This document shows positions 25,174 to 32,639 of a stretch of DNA of 32,639 bases, piece after piece. The notes under the pieces are model-generated. The model was not told the origin of the DNA. It saw nothing but the letters and a program-made list of their open reading frames with translations, and did not search any database. Numbering within the stretch: position 1 is the first letter of the stretch; each line of letters opens with the position of its first letter. The position numbers were made by a program, and so were the translations under genes. Source of the stretch: an uncultured Mucilaginibacter sp. (GTDB lineage Bacteria > Bacteroidota > Bacteroidia > Sphingobacteriales > Sphingobacteriaceae); the NCBI GenBank assembly GCA_903863845.1, contig CAIPDP010000122.1:1-32639 (forward strand), read 5' to 3'.

Positions 25174-26382
25174 ATGAAAAGAGGCGCTTTCATATTTCTT
25201 TTATCTTTTGTGCTGATGACACTCGGCACGGCTTGTAAAAAGCCGTACCTACCTCACGTGGTAGATGCATCTGTAAATTATCTGGTTGTACAGGGAGTTG
25301 TAAACGCAGGATCCGATTCCACTTTCATCCAGTTGAGCCGCACGGTCAAATTGTCGGGTCAAACAAAGGCAGCTCCCGAAACAAATGCTGTAGTAAATGT
25401 CGAGAGCGACAATGGAGTAACTTACCCATTGATTGAACAGGCAAATGGTCAATACGTTTCACCGGGTTTAAACCTTGACGCTTCGCATAAATACAGGCTG
25501 AGGATTAAAACTTCTGATGCCAAAGTTTATTTATCCGACCTGGTCAATGTCGAGAATCCGCCTCCCATCGATTCTATCAATTATGTGATCACCCCAAACG
25601 GTTTGAATATAGACGTTAATACCCACGACCCTAAAAACAGCACGCGCTATTACCGTTGGGAATACCAGGAAACCTGGATCATACGTTCTTTTTATCACTC
25701 GCATTATGTGAGCACAGGTGATACGGTTGTACCACGCGATGAAGCTCACAATAGTATATGGCAATGCTGGCAAAAAGATACTTCCAGCAATATCATACTG
25801 GCATCATCTGCCAGGCTGGTTAATGATGTGATATCCCAAACGCCGGTTATTTTTATTCCTTCCACGTCGGAAAAGTTATCGGTCGAATACAGTATTTTAG
25901 TTAAGCAATATGCGCTGAGCAGCGATGCCTTTAATTTTTGGCAAAATATCAAAACAAATACCGAACAGATCGGGACGATCTTTGATGTGCAGCCATCAGA
26001 AATATCAGGGAATATCCATTGCCTGACCAACCCTGCTGAACCGGTGATCGGGTACCTTAGCGTAGGCAGCACCGCAAGCAATCGGATATTTATCAGGCAA
26101 AGCAAATTGCCGGCGTGGGACCCGATATTACCCTATACTTATTGCCAGTTGGTAAAAGATTGTTGCGTGTATGATTATCAAACGAGAGAAGGCGTGGTTA
26201 ATCAGGTAGATCAATTGATGAACCCCAGTTTTCATGAAAATAATGGCCCGTATTATATTCCAATTGATGCCATTGGCATGGTAGGTGCCCCGCCCTTAGG
26301 GTTTACAACTACTTCGGTGCCAATATGTGTTGATTGCACGGTAAGAGGGACAAATAAGCAACCCGATTTTTGGGTATTTTAA
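25174..26382 (+). CDS. DUF4249-family lipoprotein, copy 5
   Basis: A lipoprotein of 402 residues, DUF4249 family. The signal (MKRGAFIFLLSFVLMTLGTA) precedes Cys21, and the mature chain starts CKKPYLPH, nearly the same as copy 4. Motifs: VVQGVVNAGSDSTFIQLSRT, THDPKNSTRYYRW, WQCWQKDTSS, GTIFDVQPSEISGNIHCLTN and CVDCTVRGTNKQPDFW. Internally it resembles copy 3 (SRTVK, YQETW, and a C-terminal NQVDQLMNPS insert comparable to NDVAAHLIPQPS), so it is a subtype B body with a copy-4-like N-terminus. It is the last lipoprotein of the array. A 157-nt gap separates it from the MG2-type gene. Confidence 0.88.
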   Translation: MKRGAFIFLLSFVLMTLGTACKKPYLPHVVDASVNYLVVQGVVNAGSDSTFIQLSRTVKLSGQTKAAPETNAVVNVESDNGVTYPLIEQANGQYVSPGLNLDASHKYRLRIKTSDAKVYLSDLVNVENPPPIDSINYVITPNGLNIDVNTHDPKNSTRYYRWEYQETWIIRSFYHSHYVSTGDTVVPRDEAHNSIWQCWQKDTSSNIILASSARLVNDVISQTPVIFIPSTSEKLSVEYSILVKQYALSSDAFNFWQNIKTNTEQIGTIFDVQPSEISGNIHCLTNPAEPVIGYLSVGSTASNRIFIRQSKLPAWDPILPYTYCQLVKDCCVYDYQTREGVVNQVDQLMNPSFHENNGPYYIPIDAIGMVGAPPLGFTTTSVPICVDCTVRGTNKQPDFWVF

Positions 26383-26539
26383 TAGGAAACAAAAAGATGT
26401 AAAAGGGTGCCCCAAAAGGGGTCGAAATTTAGAAAATAGATCAACAATAATAAAAGCAGTCCTGACCTGAGAATTTTAGGTAGACGTTCTGCCGGATATG
26501 AACAGAATAATATAAATACCAGCTATATTAAATAAAGCG

Positions 26540-28915
26540 ATGAAACAACTAACAGGCTCGATGAAAAAATTTATTGGTGCAGCGGCACTGGCGTCCTTGA
26601 TCACAATTAATGGTGCTGCCCAGCAGGCAGACCCCGTAAGGAGCAGTTTTGAAAAGTATAGTCAAAATACGATACACGAAAAAGTATTTGCTCATACCGA
26701 CAAAAGCGCTTATTTGACAGGCGAGATCCTGTGGTTCAAATTGTATGTGGTAGATGCTACAGGGCATAAGCCCATTGACCTGAGTAAAGTAGCTTATGTC
26801 GATGTGTTGGATAACAATTCGGTGCCGGTATTGCAAACTAAGGTTGAACTTACCAAAGGTAGCGGCAGCGGATCGATCTATATCCCGGTAACCGTAGCCA
26901 ATGGTAGTTATAAACTTCGGGCTTATACTAATTGGATGAAGAATTTCAGCCCCGATTATTATTTCGAAAAAGCGATCACGATCGTCAATCCGCAGATCGT
27001 ACCGGGAGCTATCGCTGGCACGGGTCCGGCATTTGATATTCAGTTTTTCCCTGAAGGAGGAAACCTGCCTAATGGTACAGCTACCAGAGTTGCATTTAAA
27101 GCGGTTGGTAAAGATGGTAAGGGAATTGATTTCACTGGTGCGCTGGTTAATCAGAAAAATGATACCCTGTTAAAATTTAAACCGTTACAATTTGGGATGG
27201 GGAGTTTTACATTTACGCCCGATGCATCCAGCACTTATAAAGCAGTTATTCGCAGCGGGCAGGAAACACCGGTTGTTGTAGCGCTTCCATCGGCAGCAAG
27301 CCAGGGTTATGCATTACAATTGGCCGACCAGGGTTCGCGTCTGACAGTCAATGTCAAGGCGCTGAATGTTGATAATACCGAAGGTGTTTACCTGTTTGTA
27401 CATACCGGCCAGCTGGTTAAGGTTGCCAAATACTCCTCGCTGAACAATGGTACAGCGATATTTAACATTGATAAGAGCCAGTTGGATGAAGGCATTTCGC
27501 ACATCACATTATTCAACAATAATCACCGTCCGGTGGCTGAACGGTTATATTTTAAACGGCCAACAAAATTACTCCATGTTGATGCAGCAACCGATCAGCA
27601 ACAATATGCCAATCGTAAGAAAGTGAACGTTTCATTATCGGCGAAAGACAATGCAGGTAATCAGCAGGTGGCCGATCTGTCGGTTTCGGTATACCGACTC
27701 GACGATTTCCAAACCGCAGACGAAAGCGATATCGCAGCCTACTTTTGGCTGAGTTCTGATTTGAAGGGAAGGATCGAGTCGCCAGGATTTTACCTGAAAG
27801 AAAATGCAGATGAAGCAGCAGATAACCTGATGCTTACCCAGGGATGGAGCCGGTTTCAATGGAACGAGGTATTGGCTGGTAAAGCACCTGTGTTTAGTTA
27901 TTTACCCGAATATAATGGTCACCTGGTTTCAGGTAAAGTAATAAATACCCTCACAAATGCACCTGCTGCCGATGTGGTAGCCTATTTGGGTGTACCGGGT
28001 AAAAGAGTTCAACTGTTTTCTTCGCGGAGCGATTCAAGTGGTCGGGTATTATTCAATACAAAAGATCTTTATGGCCCGGGCGAAATCGTAGTGCAATCAA
28101 ATACCGAACATGACAGTACCTATCGGATCGATATTTTGAGCCCATTTTCTGAGCAATATTCAAAAACTCCCCTGCCTCCTTTTAGTTTAAAACCAGTACT
28201 GCAACCTTCAGTTGAAAATGCAAGTATCGGCATGCAGGTGCTGAATCTTTATTCGGGGAACAATATCAAGAAATATGCTGAGGCAGCGGTTGATAGCAAT
28301 GGTTTTTATGGTAAACCATACCGCAGCTATAAATTGGACGATTATACCCGTTTTACGACCATGGAGGAAGTATTACGTGAATACATACATGAATTATATG
28401 TTGTTAAAAGCGATAAACGATATCATATAAAGATCATCAGTGAAAAAGGGTTTTTAGATGGAGACCCGCTGGTGCTGCTGGATGGTGTCCCGGTTTTTAA
28501 TATGGATAAAGTGATAGCTCTTGATCCGCTTAAGATCAAAAGACTCGACGTAGTACGCGATCGTTATTTTTGGGGGCCCACTTCCTTTGAGGGTATAATG
28601 AGTTATACAACTTATAAGGGTGACCTTGGCGGCCTGGATTTAGATCCGCATGCAGTAGTGCTCGACTATGAGGGCTTGCAGCTGCAAAGAGTTTTCTATT
28701 CACCGGTGTATGGTACCGAAGCTGAAGTTGCCAGTCGTTTGCCCGATTTCAGGAATTTGCTTTACTGGGCGCCATTTGTTAAAAGCAGCTTACAGGGAAA
28801 TACGCAGTTTTCGTTTTATACCGGAGATCAACCCGGAAAGTATATCGGGATCATACAAGGCATAACCGCAGAGGGTACAGCCGGCGGCCATGTATTCAAT
28901 TTTGATGTAAAATGA
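26540..28915 (+). CDS. Secreted MG2-type protein with a TonB-plug-like C-terminal segment
   Basis: A 791-residue exported protein (784 if the second ATG at 26561 is used, which gives the cleaner signal peptide MKKFIGAAALASLITINGAA). Near residues 42-140 it has a macroglobulin-type MG2 domain: HEKVFAHTDKSAYLTGEILW, then GSYKLRAYTNWMKNF. Tandem beta-sandwich regions follow (for example LHVDAATDQQQYANRKKVNV) and a CarboxypepD-like sandwich (about 465-515, GHLVSGKVINTLTNAPAADV). At about 640-700 is DPLVLLDGVPVFNMDKVIAL, resembling the plug of TonB receptors (LVLLDGVP..N), but no beta-barrel follows. It lies just after the five DUF4249 genes, suggesting that it works with the receptor system, for example as a periplasmic or surface scaffold. 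Its biochemical role is unknown. Confidence 0.8.
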   Translation: MKQLTGSMKKFIGAAALASLITINGAAQQADPVRSSFEKYSQNTIHEKVFAHTDKSAYLTGEILWFKLYVVDATGHKPIDLSKVAYVDVLDNNSVPVLQTKVELTKGSGSGSIYIPVTVANGSYKLRAYTNWMKNFSPDYYFEKAITIVNPQIVPGAIAGTGPAFDIQFFPEGGNLPNGTATRVAFKAVGKDGKGIDFTGALVNQKNDTLLKFKPLQFGMGSFTFTPDASSTYKAVIRSGQETPVVVALPSAASQGYALQLADQGSRLTVNVKALNVDNTEGVYLFVHTGQLVKVAKYSSLNNGTAIFNIDKSQLDEGISHITLFNNNHRPVAERLYFKRPTKLLHVDAATDQQQYANRKKVNVSLSAKDNAGNQQVADLSVSVYRLDDFQTADESDIAAYFWLSSDLKGRIESPGFYLKENADEAADNLMLTQGWSRFQWNEVLAGKAPVFSYLPEYNGHLVSGKVINTLTNAPAADVVAYLGVPGKRVQLFSSRSDSSGRVLFNTKDLYGPGEIVVQSNTEHDSTYRIDILSPFSEQYSKTPLPPFSLKPVLQPSVENASIGMQVLNLYSGNNIKKYAEAAVDSNGFYGKPYRSYKLDDYTRFTTMEEVLREYIHELYVVKSDKRYHIKIISEKGFLDGDPLVLLDGVPVFNMDKVIALDPLKIKRLDVVRDRYFWGPTSFEGIMSYTTYKGDLGGLDLDPHAVVLDYEGLQLQRVFYSPVYGTEAEVASRLPDFRNLLYWAPFVKSSLQGNTQFSFYTGDQPGKYIGIIQGITAEGTAGGHVFNFDVK

Positions 28916-29161
28916 TAGTGATATAGTGGGAAAGGCGCCATTTTGCCACCAGGGCGTAATATTTTTGATACAAATGCGTGCAATATATCTATGCCCCGGG
29001 ATATTTGCGTTTATGAGTTGAACCTGATTTGCGGCATTGCAATGGGCTAAACAGCATATCTAAAAAAATGCACACTTAAATTAAACCATTCAAGTTCAGT
29101 TTAGTCAAAAGGGCAGAAAAGAATTTAAAAATAGTAATACCCTAAAAAATATTCTAAAAAA

Positions 29162-29911
29162 ATGAAAAGCTTATATCAATTTACAGCCTGCCTGGCATTG
29201 GTAGGATTGCTGGCAGGAGGGATGGCACAAAATGCCAATGCACAACACGGCTTTCATGGCGGTGGTCATTTTAGTGGCGGTATTAGTTTCGGACGCGGCG
29301 GTATAGGAATAGGTTTTGGCAGAGGAGGCGCTTTGGCGGTAACTGCAAGGCCCGGATACTATGGTGGTTTTTATGGTGGAAGGTACTTTTTTGGCTACCC
29401 TGCAGTTGGTTTCCGACTGGGCTATTTGCCATTTGGCTTTTTCCCTTTCTACTTTGGTACCGACTTGTATTATTATTCTGGTGGCGTATTTTATCGTCCA
29501 TATGATAACGGTGGTTACGAAATAGCAAGTCCACCGCTTGGAGCTGCTGTACCCGAATTGCCTAAAGGATCGCAATCGATTGTGATCGACGGCCAGCAAT
29601 ATTTTGAATTTAACGGTGTTTATTTTCAGCCAGGTACCGACGATAAAGGCAAAACCGTATATGTGGTAGCAGGAAAAGATGGTGTATTGAACACCAATGG
29701 CGAACAGACCGATACGCCGCCACCAGCACCAAAGGTTGGCGATATTGTAAATCAATTACCTGAAGGTTCGCGCAAAGTAACGCTCAACGGTCAGACCTAT
29801 TTCGTTGGTCCCGATGGTATCTATTACCAAAACTATACCGATGCTAATAATTTTAAAGGATACCGAATTGTGAGTGTACCGTCAGATGACGATAACGAAA
29901 AGCAACAATAG
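29162..29911 (+). CDS. Secreted Gly-rich DUF6515-type protein, copy 1
   Basis: A 249-residue exported protein. The signal peptide ends around AQNANAQ. A Gly/Phe/His-rich segment follows (about 28-85, GFHGGGHFSGGISFGRGGIG), then a hydrophobic aromatic core (FFGYPAVGFRLGYLPFGFFP). Two copies of a small DUF6515-like repeat come next: PPLGAAVPELPKGSQSIVID with YFEFNGVYFQP, and a second with NQLPEGSRKVTLNGQTYFVG. The second half looks surface-exposed and Asp-rich. The function is unknown; proteins of this type are probably envelope-associated. It is followed at once by a terminator and then by a longer paralogue, so the two are separately terminated. The 246-nt gap before it has a possible -7 word (TATTTTTG, 28960-28967), but no supporting TTG. 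Confidence 0.8.
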   Translation: MKSLYQFTACLALVGLLAGGMAQNANAQHGFHGGGHFSGGISFGRGGIGIGFGRGGALAVTARPGYYGGFYGGRYFFGYPAVGFRLGYLPFGFFPFYFGTDLYYYSGGVFYRPYDNGGYEIASPPLGAAVPELPKGSQSIVIDGQQYFEFNGVYFQPGTDDKGKTVYVVAGKDGVLNTNGEQTDTPPPAPKVGDIVNQLPEGSRKVTLNGQTYFVGPDGIYYQNYTDANNFKGYRIVSVPSDDDNEKQQ

Positions 29912-29929
29912 TGTTACATAAAAATACTT

Positions 29930-29956
29930 AAAAAGGGCTCTTTGAGCCCTTTTTTT
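29930..29956 (+). terminator. Terminator after the first DUF6515-type gene
   Basis: GGGCTC (29935-29940), loop TTT and GAGCCC (29944-29949) form a stem preceded by an A-run and followed by seven T. It lies 18 nt after the stop codon. Confidence 0.88.
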
Positions 29957-30021
29957 ATGAAAAGCCAACTAAACCTTTGTTATTGGCAAGTGTCAAAATT
30001 TAAACACTAATAATCAATAAG

Positions 30022-31068
30022 ATGAAGAGCTTAATTAAATATATGTCGGCAATTACGCTAAGCGTCCTGCTGACAATGGCGATAGGGGGGCAGGTTTATG
30101 CTCAGCGGGGTGGTCATAGTGGTGGCGGCGGCTTCCATGGAGGTGGCGGAGGTGGCGGCTTCCATGGTGCTGTTAACTCAGGTGGCGGCTTTCGTGGTTC
30201 GGTAGCTGGCAGGAGTGGGTTTGGCGTACGCAGTGGAGCTATTACACGCAGTAATTATGCGGTACGCGGCGCAGTTGGTGTCCGTGGCAATTATGCAGTA
30301 CGAGGCGCAGTAGGTGTTCGCGGTGGTTTTGGTGCCCGCGCTTATGCAGGTCGTGGTGGCAGCTATGTTTATGGTGGTCGTACTTATTATAGGGGAGGCT
30401 ATGGTTACGGTGGTCGCAACTATTATAGAGGAGGCTATGGCTATGGTGGTGGTTTTTATCACTATGGATGGGGTTGGGGATATCCTCACTTGGGTTTATA
30501 TTTTGGTTTTCTGCCTTTTGGCTATTACCCCTTTTATTGGGATTCAAACCCGTATTACTATTATGGCGGCGTCTTTTACAGGCCCTACAATGGCGGATAC
30601 CAGGTTACTACACCCCCGCTTGGCGCGGCTGTACCCAGCTTGCCTTCAAATGCCCGTTCGATCATGATCGATGGGGTGCAATATTATGAAGCGAGTGGTG
30701 TTTACTACCAGCAAAGTGATGATGCCAATGGAAAAACTGTGTACGTAGTTGTAGGCCGCGATGGTGTACTGAATACCGAAAATGCTAACGATCAGCCTAC
30801 AAATGACAACGAGACTACCATGGATAACCCGGGTAATAATCCTTCGGCAAATACCAATGGTACGCAAACAGATAATACTGAAAAGCCCGCTATAACCCTG
30901 AAAGTTGGCGATGTATTACACCAATTACCTGCCGATTGCCGCAAGGTGACCTTGAATAACAAAAAATATTATGTTTCGCCCGATAATGTGTTTTATGAAG
31001 AAGTGAAGGATGATAACGGAACCGGGTATCGCGTGGCCAGTGTACCCGGCACCGGATCGGGTGAGTAA
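30022..31068 (+). CDS. Secreted Gly/Tyr-rich DUF6515-type protein, copy 2
   Basis: A 348-residue paralogue of the preceding protein. A signal peptide (MKSLIKYMSAITLSVLLTMA, ending near QVYAQ) is followed by a long Gly/Arg/Tyr-rich region (about 29-160). Within this region two 12-residue units are repeated in tandem at DNA level: NYAVRGAVGVRG (30253-30288 and 30289-30324) and YYRGGYGYGGRN (30385-30420 and from 30421). The C-terminal half keeps PPLGAAVPSLPSNARSIMID, YYEASGVYYQQ and VLHQLPADCRKVTLNNKKYY, as in copy 1, with an Asn/Thr-rich spacer between the two modules. No catalytic residues stand out. The Gly/Tyr-rich part could form an extended surface adhesive or structural segment; this is speculation. 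A terminator follows. Confidence 0.82.
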   Translation: MKSLIKYMSAITLSVLLTMAIGGQVYAQRGGHSGGGGFHGGGGGGGFHGAVNSGGGFRGSVAGRSGFGVRSGAITRSNYAVRGAVGVRGNYAVRGAVGVRGGFGARAYAGRGGSYVYGGRTYYRGGYGYGGRNYYRGGYGYGGGFYHYGWGWGYPHLGLYFGFLPFGYYPFYWDSNPYYYYGGVFYRPYNGGYQVTTPPLGAAVPSLPSNARSIMIDGVQYYEASGVYYQQSDDANGKTVYVVVGRDGVLNTENANDQPTNDNETTMDNPGNNPSANTNGTQTDNTEKPAITLKVGDVLHQLPADCRKVTLNNKKYYVSPDNVFYEEVKDDNGTGYRVASVPGTGSGE

Positions 31069-31105
31069 AATGATAATTGAATTTTTTACTCCGGATAATA
31101 TGATG

Positions 31106-31129
31106 GCCCCGTTCACCGGGGCTTTTTTT
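31106..31129 (+). terminator. Terminator after the second DUF6515-type gene
   Basis: GCCCCG (31106-31111), a five-base loop and CGGGGC (31117-31122) form a perfect stem followed by seven T. It lies 38 nt after the stop codon. Confidence 0.88.
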
Positions 31130-31162
31130 ATTTGTTATGATCTAAAAAGTAGCCCCAAAATA

Positions 31163-31195
31163 AAAGCCCCCTCACACTTGCTGTTTGGGGGCTTT
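31163..31195 (-). terminator. Second hairpin, likely minus-strand terminator
   Basis: AAAGCCCCC (31163-31171) and GGGGGCTTT (31187-31195) form a perfect 9-bp stem with a 15-nt loop. On the minus strand the stem is followed by TATTTT, so it can terminate a transcript coming from the right. The nearest minus-strand gene end (31655) is 460 nt away. Confidence 0.6.
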
Positions 31196-31654
31196 CAACC
31201 TAAACCTTATCACAATTAAACCGGTAGAATACCAGTTCGTTTACCTATAACGCAATTACTATACCATTATGATATTGCTGACGAAATTTCCTTATTCTGG
31301 TATTAATTTAACCTGAAATGACCAAATCTGCTGCTACTATTACTGTTCCCTTTTGGTGACAAACTGTTCCCTTTGCCATACATTATCAGGGACGCAATGC
31401 TTGTTTGAAACGTTTCTAGCAGCTTAAATAAGTATCGTTAAGGAAAAATGGGGGCACTACATCAACCAGCAAAAAAATATTTAACAAAATCGTGCCATCA
31501 AAGTATTTCAATTCCGGATTTTGGAAAAATTCTCCGGAAAATGCAATCGCTGTCGCAGCCCGTTTGACACTTTGACATGGCCGATCAGGACGCGATTTTT
31601 TGATTTAAAGGATCACCCAAGGCCCAATTACTAATTACCAATGCCAATTACCCC
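31196..31654. other. Gene-poor interval with short repeats
   Basis: No convincing coding region was seen. Contents: a 12-nt direct repeat ACTGTTCCCTTT at 31342-31353 and 31363-31374 (start-to-start 21 nt), an inverted repeat TTCCGGA/TCCGGAA (31512-31518, 31533-31539), and an AT-rich run of CAATTAC/AATTACC words around 31625-31651. With the preceding terminators it separates the plus-strand and minus-strand blocks. Confidence 0.55.
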
Positions 31655-32164
31655 TCAAAATCCGTAAGTTTTCAATATATCCAAATGGTGAAGCTCATGC
31701 CCGGCAGTGATATAAACTATCGCGCGTACTGTTATGGCGTATCCGCTGGCAGTTCCCTGTCTTAACAATTGTTCCTCACTGAATGAGTGGTACAGGTACA
31801 ATGTTGCTTCGCGAACAGCTTTGTATTCATTGGCCAGATCGGCAATGGTACGGCTGTTGAAATCGGTGTTGTTGATATAAACATCCTGGTCAAAACCCGG
31901 TTGCGGAACATTATTGCGCGAAAAAACCAGCGCCCTATATGCAAAAACCCGTTCGGTGTCAATGATATGCCCCAGCGTTTCTTTAAGGGTCCATTTTCCA
32001 GGTGCATAGGGCAGGGAAGCCTGCTCTTCACTCATAGCGTTGAATAATTTCCAGGTCGATTCCTGCAGACTGGCTAAAAGCTCCAGTACATCGTTTGTAT
32101 CCACTTTACCTACATAGTTTGCGGTGTAATCGGGATACTCGTTAGCTTGCGGTTTATTGATCAT
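31655..32164 (-). CDS. DinB-family protein
   Basis: A 169-residue four-helix DinB/YfiT-superfamily protein, probably a metal-dependent hydrolase or transferase. It keeps one candidate metal ligand, His66 in the LKETLGHIIDTERVF helix, and a C-terminal GHELHHLDILKTYGF set with His156, His159 and His160. The APGKWTLKE and NNTDFNSRTI motifs are typical of the DinB_2 type. There is no signal peptide. The ATG overlaps the stop codon of the upstream histidine kinase by 11 nt (ATGATCAATAA), so translation is probably coupled. It differs from the YfiT-like protein at 5116-5649. The substrate is unknown. Confidence 0.8.
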   Translation of the reverse strand: MINKPQANEYPDYTANYVGKVDTNDVLELLASLQESTWKLFNAMSEEQASLPYAPGKWTLKETLGHIIDTERVFAYRALVFSRNNVPQPGFDQDVYINNTDFNSRTIADLANEYKAVREATLYLYHSFSEEQLLRQGTASGYAITVRAIVYITAGHELHHLDILKTYGF

Positions 32165-32639
32165 CTTTTATTTCTTTTAATACGATACGAAATGTGGTAC
32201 CCTTACCTACTTCAGAGTCCTTTACAAATATTTGCCCGCTATGGTAATTTTCAACCATACGGCGTGTAAGCGATAGGCCCAGTCCCCAACCCCTTTTGCG
32301 TGTGGTATATCCCGGTTGAAAAACGGTCTCGAATTTCGACCGGGGGATGCCCTTGCCGGTATCCGTTACATCAATAAATACCTGGCCGCGCGCTTTGTTT
32401 CCCGAAATCTCTACTTTGATTTGCCCTGCATTGTCAATGGCGTTCACGGCGTTTTTCAGCAGGTTTTCGAGTACCCAATCGAACAATGGTATATTTAGAC
32501 CGGCTTTCAATTCCCGGTTGCCACTGATCTCGAAGCCGATCTTACTACTAACCCGCACCCTGAAATAGTCTACAAATTCTTTTACAACCTCGTAAACATC
32601 GTTCGGCTCAAGCACAGGTTGCGAACCGATCTTTGAAAA
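32154..32639 (-). CDS. Sensor histidine kinase, C-terminal ATPase domain (5' part outside window)
   Basis: This is the 3' part of a histidine kinase gene; the frame stays open to the window edge, so no start codon is assigned. The 161 visible residues hold the HATPase_c domain: N-box VLENLLKNAVNAID, G1 box DVTDTGKGIPRSKF, F-box-like FETVFQPGYTTRKRGW and G2 box GLGLSLTRRMVENYHSGQIF. These are the ATP-binding elements of a sensor kinase. The histidine-containing dimerisation region and any sensor domain lie outside the window. Its end overlaps the DinB-family gene by 11 nt. No response regulator is visible. Confidence 0.85.
   Translation of the reverse strand, partial: FSKIGSQPVLEPNDVYEVVKEFVDYFRVRVSSKIGFEISGNRELKAGLNIPLFDWVLENLLKNAVNAIDNAGQIKVEISGNKARGQVFIDVTDTGKGIPRSKFETVFQPGYTTRKRGWGLGLSLTRRMVENYHSGQIFVKDSEVGKGTTFRIVLKEIKDDQ

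Noticed and set aside
30178..30667. Frames on both strands over the Gly/Tyr-rich repeats (for example 30314-30667)
   Set aside because: They are translations of the repeated DNA in other frames of the DUF6515-type gene.
31483..31497. Sigma-54-like word TGGCACG...TTGTT on the minus strand
   Set aside because: The -24/-12 spacing is one base short, GC of the -12 element is missing and no gene starts downstream.

Overview
The window looks like chromosomal DNA from a Bacteroidota of the family Sphingobacteriaceae, most like Mucilaginibacter or Pedobacter; this genus-level guess is recollection, not a search. The reasons are a three-gene B-type succinate dehydrogenase operon, PdeM, an STN/CarboxypepD-type TonB receptor, DUF4249 and DUF6515 proteins, TAnnTTTG-type -7 promoter elements and no Shine-Dalgarno pattern. 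I see no rRNA, tRNA, CRISPR array, insertion sequence or phage gene.

Layout: (1) 1-5649, mostly minus strand: sdhC-sdhA-sdhB, then pdeM and a YfiT/DinB-type hydrolase. The gaps are filled with fold-back repeats, each built from a different short word. (2) 5893-11874: a secreted FAD-dependent oxidoreductase with an SLH-like tail, a GNAT acetyltransferase (minus), a secreted S9 prolyl-oligopeptidase-type peptidase, a small basic protein next to a nucleotidyltransferase (possible toxin-antitoxin pair), and a lipoprotein. (3) 11882-16626: the rimP-nusA-infB translation/transcription operon. A consensus promoter is followed at once by a strong intrinsic terminator inside the leader, so this is a candidate attenuator. 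(4) 16814-28915: an envelope locus with an unknown secreted protein, one TonB-dependent receptor, five tandem paralogous DUF4249 lipoproteins packed with 1-3 nt spacing or overlap, and a large MG2-type protein ending in a TonB-plug-like segment without a barrel. (5) 29162-31068: two tandem glycine/tyrosine-rich secreted DUF6515-type proteins, each followed by its own terminator. (6) 31069-31654: a gene-poor stretch. (7) 31655-32639, minus strand: the 3' part of a sensor histidine kinase overlapping a DinB-family gene.

The most unusual content is the envelope locus, with five DUF4249 lipoproteins for one receptor. All five keep a Cys-(Lys/Thr)-(Lys/Arg)-x-Tyr-x-Pro start to the mature protein and none has the acidic lipoprotein-export signal described in other Bacteroidota. 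Read together, the genes suggest an outer-membrane uptake or assembly machine in which several surface or periplasmic lipoproteins may serve a single barrel. The rimP leader is the best regulatory candidate.
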